Position numbers and translations under genes: made by a program. From the NCBI GenBank assembly GCA_016297535.1, contig JAEDGL010000053.1, positions 1-14,187 of the forward strand: a stretch of DNA of 14,187 nucleotides, read 5' to 3'. The notes beneath the pieces are model-generated. The model was given only the letters and a program-made list of their open reading frames with translations, ran no database searches and had not been told where the DNA came from. This document shows positions 1 through 6,487 of this stretch, piece after piece (positions within the stretch are counted from its first letter, which is position 1; every line of letters starts with the position of its first letter). The stretch comes from Clostridia bacterium. GTDB taxonomy: Bacteria; Bacillota; Clostridia; Christensenellales; Aristaeellaceae.

Positions 1-152
1 AAAAGCTCGCTGCGCGATCTTTTCCGACAGAAACTGGCGGAAATGTTTTCGGCAAGGCCGAAAACTCCCCGCCCGCCCGGCAAAGCCGGGCGATACGAAC
101 CAGAGTCAGAGGGGCTGCGGCCCCTCTGACAACTCCCTGTAAGATTTTTAGC
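1..152 (+). repeat. Structured intergenic repeat, copy C (left end cut by window)
   Basis: This non-coding stretch is a diverged copy of the element at 4628-4825, in the same orientation. The shared parts are the first hairpin (1-23, arms aaaagctcgc and gcgatctttt around tgc, one internal mismatch) and the central hairpin at 105-130 (gtcagaggggc / gcccctctgac, perfect, loop tgcg), followed by a ctccc tail. Copy-specific hairpins lie between them at 45-65 (gttttcggc / gccgaaaac) and 75-91 (gcccggc / gccgggc). The A-rich and T-rich flanks of the 1-23 hairpin would suit a bidirectional terminator. The right end is blurred: the usual tttatcgac terminus appears only as a degenerate tttttagcac. No gene is seen here. 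Confidence 0.7.
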
Positions 153-163
153 ACCCTCAGCTT

Positions 164-268
164 GTCGATAAACCCATGGGAGGTGTCGGAGGGCCGCAGC
201 CCTCCGACACTTGTTCCGAACCCAGCGTTCCTCGGCGGAAAAGATCGCCGCAGGCGAGCTTTTTCGAT
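164..268 (-). repeat. Structured intergenic repeat, copy A (short form, inverted)
   Basis: The reverse complement matches both ends of the element at 4628-4825: tcgaaaaagctcgcc then gcgatcttttccgcc at one end, and the hairpin, cacctccc and gggtttatcgac at the other. The roughly 90-base middle of the long copy is missing. Its central hairpin is at 183-210 (gtgtcggagggc / gccctccgacac, perfect 12-bp arms, loop cgca). It lies just downstream of the AraC-type gene and faces the copy at 1-152, making an inverted pair. Confidence 0.75.
239..263 (-). terminator. Terminator of the AraC-type regulator gene
   Basis: Read on the minus strand this is aaaagctcgcc, loop tgc, ggcgatctttt. It is an 11-bp stem with one C/U mismatch, preceded by A residues and ending in four T residues, 16 bases after the stop codon. 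It is the first module of repeat copy A, so the repeat appears to supply the terminator. The symmetric A/T flanks suggest it could work in both directions. Confidence 0.6.
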
Positions 269-279
269 GGCCCAAGGGC

Positions 280-2478
280 CTATTCTGCGGCTTCCTCGGG
301 CTTCTCCCGGGTTTTCCCCTTTCCTTTCATCCGCTTGCGGTACTCCGTTGGTGTTTCCCCGTAATACTTTTTGAAAAAACGGATAAAGCTGCGAACCTCC
401 GAAAAACCGCAGGCGTCGCTAATCTCGTTTACCGTAGCCTGCGTATCCTCCAGCATGGCGCGGGCGTGCTCGCAGCGGTACTGGTTGAGGTAATTGGACA
501 GCGTGTTGCCGGTGGCGGATTTGAACAGGCGGTTCAGATAAATCGGGTTCACGTTTACCGCTTCGCCAATCTCGGTTACGTTGAGGCTGCACATGTAGTT
601 TTCGTGTATACATTTCAGCGCGGCCTCCACGTAATGGTTGCTTTCATCACTGGTTTCCTGCGCAAGGCGGATCAGCGAATGGCACCATTCCTGCAGGGCG
701 GCGTGCACATCCGCAGCCGTTTTGTGCAGCTGCAGCTGCTTCATCACAGCGCCGGCGGAATCCAGCGAAAAGAGAAAACCGTTTTCCGTAAGGCCCGCGC
801 AAACGCGCATCAGAAAGATTGCCGCGCGGGTGGAAAGCTCCTTCAGGCTCAACCGGGCGGGCAGGTAGTGGCCGCACAGCTCCCTGCAGGCGCTTTCCAG
901 CGCCGCCGCATCCTGCGCGATTACCGCGCCGCACACCCTTTGCACAATTTCTTCGGGCAGGCGGGCCGTTTGATTGGGCCGGGCCAGCACCACGGCGTCC
1001 TGCAGATGCTCATCCATCATGCGCAGGGTCAGCAGCCGGTCGCGCGCGGCGATGTAGGCGTCGTTCAAAGTGGCGCTGCCCTCGGCGCACAGGCCGATGG
1101 AAAACACCACGTCCACCGCCAGAAAGCTTCTGATTGCGTCGTGCATGGTTTCGCACAGGGCTTCCAGCCGGTCGCTCAGGCTGGCGTACTCGGCGGCGTT
1201 CACAAGAAACAGAATGCTGCTGCCATCGCCGTAGGTGGAATACACCTCGCCCAGCGCCGCCAGCTGCGTTTGCACATTGCGGCGCACCAGCAGGTACATC
1301 TGCCCGTCGAACGCGCCCTCCTTCAGCGCCGCCTGCACCACCGCAAAATACGGGTTTTTCAGCCGGATGCCGCAGCGCTCCATGCTTTCGCGCTTTTCCG
1401 AAATGGGTACGGGGGTGCGCAAAAGCTCGCCGATCAGCCGCTCCTGCAGCAGCGGCAGGCCCTCGCGGGTGGTCTGCCGGGCATGGGCCAGTTCCAGCGA
1501 GAGGCTATCAAAAATGCGGCAGAGCTGATCCACCTGATCCTCGTCGTTTTCCTCCAGGGGCCATTCGCTGCTCATTTCCTGTACCAGCATGTCCAGCCTG
1601 GCAATGCGCTGACGGCAGATGATGCGCGCACTCAGGACGCACAGCAGCATGGCCAGCAGCCAGGCGCCCAGAAAGAAAACCGCTCTGGGCAGGGACAGGC
1701 GCAGCATCAGCCCGGAGGGCATCCAATAGGCCGCCTGCACGGAGGTTTCCACGCTGGAGCGGCATATGTGCACCCTTTGCGCCTGCGATACCTCCGCGGA
1801 GGAGGCCAGCATAAGCTCCTCCCCCAGCCATACGGCGTAATCGCCCAGCTCCCGATCAGCAAAGGCGGCGGCCGTTTTGGCCAGCGAGCTCAGCGGCTGG
1901 CTTACGATGATGTATCCGTTGTTCTGCACGCTGGCTAGGGGCAGCGTGCGGATGAAGCTGAGCACCGTTTTGGGCTCTGTGTACATGTTTTTCTGATAGC
2001 TGCGAAGCAGCCAGCGGTCCGGCTGCTTTTTGTTTTCCAGCAGCTGGTTCAGAAAGTCCTGGTCAAGATAGGCCTCATAGCTGGACAGGCCATAATCCGA
2101 GGTGAGTATCTTTTCGGATTTGTGAAACAATAGCTCAATGTTCAAATCGCTGCCGGATACCGAGCACAGCACATTATCAAACTCTGATAAAACGCTCAGA
2201 GACGGGTTTTTCTGCGAAAGCAGGGTGTTGATGCTGTCCAGCGAGGCCAGATACATGCTTGTGCCCTGAATGCTGGAAAGCTTGTCCTGCACCCGCAGGG
2301 CCAGAAGATCCGCTCCGTCGCTCATGCGCTCGCGCAGAGCGATGACGCGCTGGAGGGTCAGAAAACCGTAAACAGCCATCAGCAGGAGCGTTGTCAGCAG
2401 GCAGACGATCGAACACACATGCACAAACAGCCTGTTTCGTATTCCCTTTTTCCATTTTTCCAGCCGGATGACACTCAT
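280..2478 (-). CDS. Membrane-anchored AraC-family sensor-regulator
   Basis: This 732-residue one-component regulator has an N-terminal membrane helix (about 17-41), an extracytoplasmic region of about 220 residues with the size and position of a Cache-type sensor, and a second helix (about 265-288). A linker and a poorly conserved cytoplasmic region follow. The C-terminal AraC DNA-binding domain covers about 615-715, with both helix-turn-helix units: LNVTEIGEAVNVNPIYLNRL near 632 and the ATVNEISDACGFSEVRSFIR unit near 681. It resembles the long two-TM AraC proteins of Clostridia and Bacilli that usually sit beside sugar ABC transporters, but none is present here. The ATG follows a GGGGG run almost directly, so ribosome binding is weak or atypical. 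A strong promoter lies 27 bases upstream. A plausible target is the divergent operon at 2710-4578 (inference); the ligand is unknown. The charged Lys/Glu tail after 715 is not part of the domain. Confidence 0.9.
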   Translation of the reverse strand: MSVIRLEKWKKGIRNRLFVHVCSIVCLLTTLLLMAVYGFLTLQRVIALRERMSDGADLLALRVQDKLSSIQGTSMYLASLDSINTLLSQKNPSLSVLSEFDNVLCSVSGSDLNIELLFHKSEKILTSDYGLSSYEAYLDQDFLNQLLENKKQPDRWLLRSYQKNMYTEPKTVLSFIRTLPLASVQNNGYIIVSQPLSSLAKTAAAFADRELGDYAVWLGEELMLASSAEVSQAQRVHICRSSVETSVQAAYWMPSGLMLRLSLPRAVFFLGAWLLAMLLCVLSARIICRQRIARLDMLVQEMSSEWPLEENDEDQVDQLCRIFDSLSLELAHARQTTREGLPLLQERLIGELLRTPVPISEKRESMERCGIRLKNPYFAVVQAALKEGAFDGQMYLLVRRNVQTQLAALGEVYSTYGDGSSILFLVNAAEYASLSDRLEALCETMHDAIRSFLAVDVVFSIGLCAEGSATLNDAYIAARDRLLTLRMMDEHLQDAVVLARPNQTARLPEEIVQRVCGAVIAQDAAALESACRELCGHYLPARLSLKELSTRAAIFLMRVCAGLTENGFLFSLDSAGAVMKQLQLHKTAADVHAALQEWCHSLIRLAQETSDESNHYVEAALKCIHENYMCSLNVTEIGEAVNVNPIYLNRLFKSATGNTLSNYLNQYRCEHARAMLEDTQATVNEISDACGFSEVRSFIRFFKKYYGETPTEYRKRMKGKGKTREKPEEAAE

Positions 2479-2504
2479 CCCCCTACTGTGAGAAAGTATC
2501 TTTT

Positions 2505-2533
2505 ATTATATCTGCCGCCCGTTCTTTCGTCAA
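2505..2533 (-). promoter_or_regulatory. Sigma-A promoter of the AraC-type gene
   Basis: On the minus strand, TTGACG (2528-2533) and a perfect TATAAT (2505-2510) are separated by 17 bases. Transcription would begin near 2498, giving a leader of about 20 bases before the ATG at 2478. Confidence 0.75.
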
Positions 2534-2552
2534 GCACGGCAGCCGGGAGGGC

Positions 2553-2570
2553 GTTTTTGCAGTTTTTGCA
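2553..2570. repeat. Tandem 9-bp repeat between divergent promoters
   Basis: Two exact, adjacent copies of gtttttgca (2553-2561 and 2562-2570) lie between the -35 boxes of the AraC-type gene and the DUF5711-like gene. Further catgc/gcatg words follow at about 2568-2596. The position suits an operator for the divergent pair, but no binding protein can be named from the sequence. Confidence 0.4.
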
Positions 2571-2590
2571 TGCGTACAACAGGGTCATGC

Positions 2591-2619
2591 TTGCATCCCG
2601 GGGCGGCAAAGGCTATAAT
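2591..2619 (+). promoter_or_regulatory. Promoter of the DUF5711-like/cvpA operon
   Basis: TTGCAT (2591-2596), a 17-base spacer and a perfect TATAAT (2614-2619). The -35 is only half consensus, which could allow activator dependence. The leader is about 85 bases and contains the palindrome cttgcgcaag (2643-2652) and a second cttgcgc at 2664-2670. Confidence 0.65.
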
Positions 2620-2709
2620 GAGAAAGGCGAGAAATTTTTCCTCTTGCGCAAGAAAAACCGCGGCTTGCGCGTTGATTGAAATGAGGCCGCCGCTAAAGTT
2701 GGAGGAGCC

Positions 2710-3843
2710 ATGCAGAGAGTGAAACCCAAAATGAACCGTTCGCAGGCCCTGGCCCTGCTGTTTCTGATACTGGTAATCGCCGGTCTGGGCGTATGGATGA
2801 TTGTGGGATTGTTTGGGCAAAAGCCCGCCACCGCCGTAACCGCATCGCGGCTGCCCTGCCCGTACAGCGAAACCATCCGCCCCTTTGGCGACAGCGTGCT
2901 GTATTACGATGGCATGAGCATCCACTGCATGTCTGCCACGGGCAGCGTGCGCTGGTCGTTTCAGATCGGCGCGGATGCGGATTACGCCTGCAACGACCAG
3001 ACCATTGTGGCCTGGGTAGGCTCCACCATTTTTATTCTGGATCAGAACGGCCAATCCTCCTACAACGACAATCTGGGAGAAACCATCCAGTTTGCCCGCG
3101 TGGGCAGGCAGTACATCGCCGCGGTCATCGGGCAGGAATCCGCCCCCCGCCTGCTGGTGAAGGATCATACCGGCGCGCAGATGGACGAGGAGGCCGACGC
3201 CTACCGCAACCTGATCCTGCTGGATGTAGGCTTCTACGGCAACGCCGGCCAGTACATGTGGACGCTGGCGCTGGATGTGTACGGCACGGCGGCCAACACC
3301 ATCCTCAATACCTTTGAGGTGGGCAAGATGAACACGGGCGAGGTGTCGCTGGGCGATTCCATCACCTATGATGTGGTGTACGAAAACGGACTGCTGCGCG
3401 TGATCAACACCCGCCAGATGCGCACCTTCAACGACCGCGGCACCGAGGATACCGCCGCAAGCGTTCTGGTGTACGGGTGGTATCACCTTTACAGCGAGGT
3501 GCCCGAGCGCGGCAATGCGCTGATGCTGTTTGCCCCCACCTCCCAGGCCGACAGCATGTACGACCTGCGCGAGCTTCGGCTGATCAGCGGCGGCACCGAC
3601 AAGCGCTACAGCCTGCCCGATACCTGCGTGGGCGCCACGCTGTGGAACAAAAACGTATTCGCCCTGAGCCCCACCGCCCTCTACCGCGCCGGGCAGAACG
3701 ACAGCCGCTTTACCGCCTACGAGCTGCCCATGGCAAGCCGCGCGACGCAGCTGATGGGCACGCTGAAAAGCGGCAAGGCCATCGTGGCCTGCGGGGACGA
3801 GGTGTATGTCATCACCCTGCCGCTGGGCACGGCGAAAAAGTAA
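2710..3843 (+). CDS. DUF5711-like membrane-anchored protein, probable beta-propeller
   Basis: This 377-residue protein has a short basic N-terminus (MQRVKPKMNR), one membrane helix (about 12-34) and a large domain that should face outside the membrane. The domain is rich in short beta-strand-like segments of the type found in PQQ/WD-like propellers, for example SVLYYDGMSIHCMSATGSVR near 60, then TIFILDQNG and VYVITLPLG near the end. No catalytic motif is visible. I recognise it as similar to the DUF5711 family of Clostridia, which has no assigned function; this comes from memory of the family, not a search. The ATG has GGAGGAG just upstream (2701-2707). The stop is 21 bases before the CvpA start, so the two genes are almost certainly co-transcribed and may act together at the membrane. 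Confidence 0.8.
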   Translation: MQRVKPKMNRSQALALLFLILVIAGLGVWMIVGLFGQKPATAVTASRLPCPYSETIRPFGDSVLYYDGMSIHCMSATGSVRWSFQIGADADYACNDQTIVAWVGSTIFILDQNGQSSYNDNLGETIQFARVGRQYIAAVIGQESAPRLLVKDHTGAQMDEEADAYRNLILLDVGFYGNAGQYMWTLALDVYGTAANTILNTFEVGKMNTGEVSLGDSITYDVVYENGLLRVINTRQMRTFNDRGTEDTAASVLVYGWYHLYSEVPERGNALMLFAPTSQADSMYDLRELRLISGGTDKRYSLPDTCVGATLWNKNVFALSPTALYRAGQNDSRFTAYELPMASRATQLMGTLKSGKAIVACGDEVYVITLPLGTAKK

Positions 3844-3864
3844 GCCCCTCAAGGAGGTTTTGCG

Positions 3865-4578
3865 TTGAACGTTATCGATATCGCGATTATCGCCATCATC
3901 GGCCTGTGCACGCTTTTTGGATTGTACCGCGGCTTTATCCAGTCGGTGCTCAATCTGGGCTGCGGCCTGCTGTCCGTGGTGGGGTCGTTCTGGCTGTTTC
4001 CAAAGCTCAGCGACATCCTCAGCTCCAATACCGGCTTTACCAGGTTCATCAGCACCTACACGGATTCGGGTAGCCTTCTGGGCAATCTGGACCTGTCCAG
4101 CCTGGCGGTCAATACGCTGAGCGAACAGAACATTGCGCAAATTGTGGAAAAAGCCAATCTGCCCCAGCCGCTGGATACCCTGCTTTCCCACAACCTGGCC
4201 CAGCAGGTGTTCAGTCCCCTGGGCGACCTGGCCACCAACGTGGGCGATTATGTCAACCAGACGGTGCTCTCGGTGTGCATCAATGTGCTTTGCTTTCTGC
4301 TGTGCTTTCTGATCTGCTTTGTCGTTGCCACCATTGTGGTCAATCTGCTGCGCGCCGTGTTCCGCTTTCCGGTGCTCAAGCATTTCGACTGGCTGCTGGG
4401 CGGGGCGTTCGGCCTGCTGCTGGGCGTGGTGCTGTGCTTTGTGGTGTTTACCACGCTGCCGCTGGTGGAAAGCCTGATTCCCATCCAGGAGCTTCGCGCG
4501 CTGGTGGATGAAAGCCAGCTGGCGCAGTTTTTCAAAAACGGCAACCTGATTATTTCCATCATGAACCGAAAACTGTAA
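3865..4578 (+). CDS. CvpA family membrane protein
   Basis: This 237-residue integral membrane protein has helices at about 4-24, 29-46, 131-160 and 177-200. The N-terminal pattern DIAIIAIIGLCTLFGLYRGF, with the GLYRGF turn after helix 1, is typical of CvpA (colicin V production) proteins. These proteins are widespread, poorly understood, and linked in other bacteria to envelope homeostasis. A polar loop of about 80 residues separates the helix pairs, longer than in compact CvpA proteins. The start is TTG, chosen because AAGGAGG (3851-3857) lies 7 bases upstream and no ATG is suitably placed. The gene follows the DUF5711-like gene by 21 bases in one operon. Specific function here is unknown. 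Confidence 0.85.
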   Translation: MNVIDIAIIAIIGLCTLFGLYRGFIQSVLNLGCGLLSVVGSFWLFPKLSDILSSNTGFTRFISTYTDSGSLLGNLDLSSLAVNTLSEQNIAQIVEKANLPQPLDTLLSHNLAQQVFSPLGDLATNVGDYVNQTVLSVCINVLCFLLCFLICFVVATIVVNLLRAVFRFPVLKHFDWLLGGAFGLLLGVVLCFVVFTTLPLVESLIPIQELRALVDESQLAQFFKNGNLIISIMNRKL

Positions 4579-4586
4579 CTCCCAAA

Positions 4587-4621
4587 AGGGGCCTGCCGCA
4601 AGCAACCTGCGGCAGGCCCCT
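4587..4621. terminator. 35-bp hairpin after cvpA, left copy
   Basis: A perfect 14-bp stem (aggggcctgccgca / tgcggcaggcccct) with loop agcaacc starts 8 bases after the cvpA stop. No T-tract follows, so it may be an mRNA 3' end or half of a compound terminator with the hairpin at 4633-4657. An identical copy, same loop and same orientation, is at 4832-4866. Confidence 0.6.
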
Positions 4622-4627
4622 CAGAGC

Positions 4628-4825
4628 GTCGAAAAAGCTCGCCTGGGGCGATCTTTTCCGCCGGGAATGCACCCTTTGCCTACTCGCCTACGGCTCGCCG
4701 GGCGGCAAATGGTGTAAGGAAAGCCTTGCTGCGCAAGGCTTCCGAGCCCAGCGCACAGGTCGCCGGGCTCGGAACAAGAGTCGGAGGGCTGCGGCCCTCC
4801 GACACCTCCCAGAGGGTTTATCGAC
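4628..4825 (+). repeat. Structured intergenic repeat, copy B (long form)
   Basis: This 198-bp non-coding element fills most of the 300-base gap between the convergent cvpA and MATE genes. Its ends are inverted-repeat-like: gtcgaaaaa at the left, and tttatcgac at the right, whose complement is gtcgataaa (8 of 9 matching). Inside are serial hairpins: 4633-4657, an imperfect pair caccctttgcc / ggcaaatggtg (4670-4680 and 4704-4714), aagccttgc / gcaaggctt (4721-4741), ccgagccc / gggctcgg (4742-4772) and gtcggagggc / gccctccgac (4780-4803). Related copies lie at 1-152 and, inverted and shorter, at 164-268. I see no coding potential. Confidence 0.75.
4633..4657 (+). terminator. Terminator-like hairpin inside repeat B
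   Basis: Stem aaaagctcgcc / ggcgatctttt around tgg, with one mismatch, preceded by A residues and ending in four T residues. It could end the DUF5711-like/cvpA transcript. The same module ends the AraC-type gene at 239-263. Confidence 0.5.
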
Positions 4826-4831
4826 AGCCTG

Positions 4832-4866
4832 AGGGGCCTGCCGCAAGCAACCTGCGGCAGGCCCCT
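4832..4866. terminator. 35-bp hairpin after the MATE gene, right copy
   Basis: It is identical over all 35 bases to the hairpin at 4587-4621, including the loop in the same orientation. It lies 13 bases past the MATE stop on the minus strand. There is no T-tract on the minus side. On the plus strand it is followed by a T-rich stretch (ttggatttcgtttt). Confidence 0.55.
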
Positions 4867-4879
4867 TTGGATTTCGTTT

Positions 4880-6274
4880 TCAGCAGCTTTCCCTGGCCAG
4901 AATGCTCCGCCTGCGCTCGGCGTCCATCATCCAGTGGTCGGAACGCCAGCGGCGCAGAAGAATCAGCCCGCGGGTCAGCTCGTCCAGCGCAAAGGCGATC
5001 CACACGCCGTACAGGTTCAGTCCGCACAGAATGCCCAGCACAAAGCTTCCGCCCACGGAAATCAGCCATCCGCTGGCCTGGTTCACAACCAGCTGATAGC
5101 GCACGTCCCCTGCCGCCTGCAACGCGCCGGAGAGCGAGTTGTTCAGCGCCCGGCCGATTTCCACCGCAAAGTCGATAACAATGATGGCCGCGCCAATTTG
5201 CAAAATGGCCTCATTATCCGTGAAAAAGCGCAGAAACGGCTGGCGCAGCGCAATCAGCAGCAGCGAGAAAAACGCGTTGGACAAAAGCGCTACCCTGGTG
5301 ACAATGCGCCGGATGGTTTTGGCCTCGTCATACTTGCCCGCGCCAATGCGGTAGCCAATCATCAGGGTGCTCGCGCTGCCAAAGGACATGCCCACCAGCG
5401 CAATGTACTGCACCAGGTTGGACACGTACACCTTGGCGGTCACCATCATCTCGCCGGACATGGAGATGATGGAGGTGGTCACCAGCTGGCACAGCATGTA
5501 GGCGATGTTGTTCAGGCCGCCGGGAATGCCAATGGACAGCGCAAGCTTGAGCTCCTCCATGGGGAAGGGCCGAAGTGAGCGCAGCGAAATGCGAATGCCG
5601 GAGCGGTGGGCAATCACCGCCACAATCACCAGGCCCACCAGACGGCCAAGCACATTGGCCAGCGCCACGCCGATTACGGGATCGATGGGAATGGGAACGG
5701 GCTGGAAAATAAACAGATAGCAGCAGGCAATGTTGACAAGGTTGATGATCAGGTTGATCATCAGCGGCGTATTGGTGCGCCCCATGGAGCGGCAAAGATT
5801 GCTCAGCACCATCTCCACCGACTGGATGGCGATCGCGCCTCCGGCAATCTGCATATACAGCCGGGCATAGCCGATGGATTCGGGCTCCAGTTTCATAATG
5901 GAAAGGATGGGCCCGGACAGGCACAGGAAGAACAATCCCGCCACCAGCCCCAGCAGCAGGTTGGAAAACAGCGCAATGGAGGAAAGCGTTTCCACCTTGC
6001 GGCTGTTGCGCATGCCGATGGCCTGATTGATGCAGGTGATGGTACCTGTGGAAATGGACATGGCCAGCACCTGTACCACCATCAGGTACTGGTTGGCCAC
6101 GCTGATGGCCGAAACCATGCTGTCCGAAATATGACTCAGAAAGGATACGTTCACCAGCCCTACCGTGCAGCGCAGCAGGTTTTCCATCAGCAGCGGAAAC
6201 GCCAGCTGCCCCAGTCCTACCGCGCTGGGATCCTCCATTCGGGCTTTGCGGCTGGCCCAGAAAAACTGTGACAT
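4880..6274 (-). CDS. MATE family efflux transporter
   Basis: This is a multidrug/toxin extrusion (MATE) type transporter of 464 residues, the usual length, with about 12 hydrophobic segments in two halves. Members export cationic drugs or metabolites in exchange for Na+ or H+. The typical N-terminal run is LGQLAFPLLMENLLRCTVGL, with substrate helices after it and the mid-protein stretch LALSIGIPGGLNNIAYMLCQ opening the second half. An ATG 21 bases upstream (6295) would add MKRGFVP, but AGAGGT lies about 9 bases before the ATG at 6274 and nothing comparable precedes 6295, so I prefer 6274. The gene has its own promoter at 6341-6369 and probably is not co-transcribed with the mutase. The substrate cannot be deduced, and drug resistance should not be assumed. 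Confidence 0.9.
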   Translation of the reverse strand: MSQFFWASRKARMEDPSAVGLGQLAFPLLMENLLRCTVGLVNVSFLSHISDSMVSAISVANQYLMVVQVLAMSISTGTITCINQAIGMRNSRKVETLSSIALFSNLLLGLVAGLFFLCLSGPILSIMKLEPESIGYARLYMQIAGGAIAIQSVEMVLSNLCRSMGRTNTPLMINLIINLVNIACCYLFIFQPVPIPIDPVIGVALANVLGRLVGLVIVAVIAHRSGIRISLRSLRPFPMEELKLALSIGIPGGLNNIAYMLCQLVTTSIISMSGEMMVTAKVYVSNLVQYIALVGMSFGSASTLMIGYRIGAGKYDEAKTIRRIVTRVALLSNAFFSLLLIALRQPFLRFFTDNEAILQIGAAIIVIDFAVEIGRALNNSLSGALQAAGDVRYQLVVNQASGWLISVGGSFVLGILCGLNLYGVWIAFALDELTRGLILLRRWRSDHWMMDAERRRSILARESC

Positions 6275-6340
6275 TGGTACAAAACCTCTTTTCATTCCAA
6301 AGAATGGTAGCCGTTCTCATTTCACAGCGTACAAGAGCAC

Positions 6341-6369
6341 ATTATACCACAATTCCATTCCAAAAGAAA
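6341..6369 (-). promoter_or_regulatory. Extended -10 promoter of the MATE gene
   Basis: On the minus strand, TGGTATAAT (6341-6349) is an extended -10 element. The -35 position (6364-6369) reads only TTTCTT, so recognition would lean on the TG motif. The leader to the ATG at 6274 is about 60 bases. Confidence 0.6.
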
Positions 6370-6376
6370 CCCGTCC

Positions 6377-6485
6377 CCGCCGCCCGCGAAGCGGGCGGCG
6401 GAAACGGGATTCTTAAGGGGCAACGCCCCTTAAGCGGGTTCCAAGGGCAGGGCCCCTGGCGGGGTTCCAGGGGCGGAGCCCCTGG
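6377..6485 (-). repeat. Row of four GC-rich hairpins after the mutase gene
   Basis: Four consecutive inverted repeats fill the gap starting 2 bases past the mutase stop. They are ccaggggc / gcccctgg (6467-6485, perfect), ccaagggc / gcccctgg (6441-6459, one mismatch), cttaaggggc / gccccttaag (6412-6434, perfect) and ccgccgcccgc / gcgggcggcgg (6377-6401, perfect). Loops are 3 bases. The first two are near-copies of each other (ccaggggc-type stems). The stretch after the last on the minus strand is T-rich (gggtttctttt), so together they probably end the mutase transcript before the MATE promoter. They do not match the 4628-4825 family. Confidence 0.65.
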
Positions 6486-6487
6486 CG

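Noticed and set aside
211..1938. 575-codon open frame on the plus strand opposite the AraC-type gene
   Set aside because: Its product is rich in His, Gln, Ala and Gly with no domain, no good ribosome site and no promoter. It mirrors the codon bias of the real gene, as expected for GC-rich DNA.
2530..4605. 691-codon open frame on the minus strand opposite the DUF5711-like gene and cvpA
   Set aside because: It spans two genes and both their control regions, has low-complexity His/Gln-rich sequence and no recognisable fold. The plus-strand genes have ribosome sites and membrane helices.
4579..4879. CRISPR array or small RNA-guided system in the 300-base gap
   Set aside because: The repeats are palindromic terminator-like stems, only two are identical, and there are no regular spacers or cas genes.
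6275..6295. Upstream ATG of the MATE gene, adding MKRGFVP
   Set aside because: No ribosome binding site precedes 6295, whereas AGAGGT is correctly placed for the ATG at 6274. Not excluded, only less likely.
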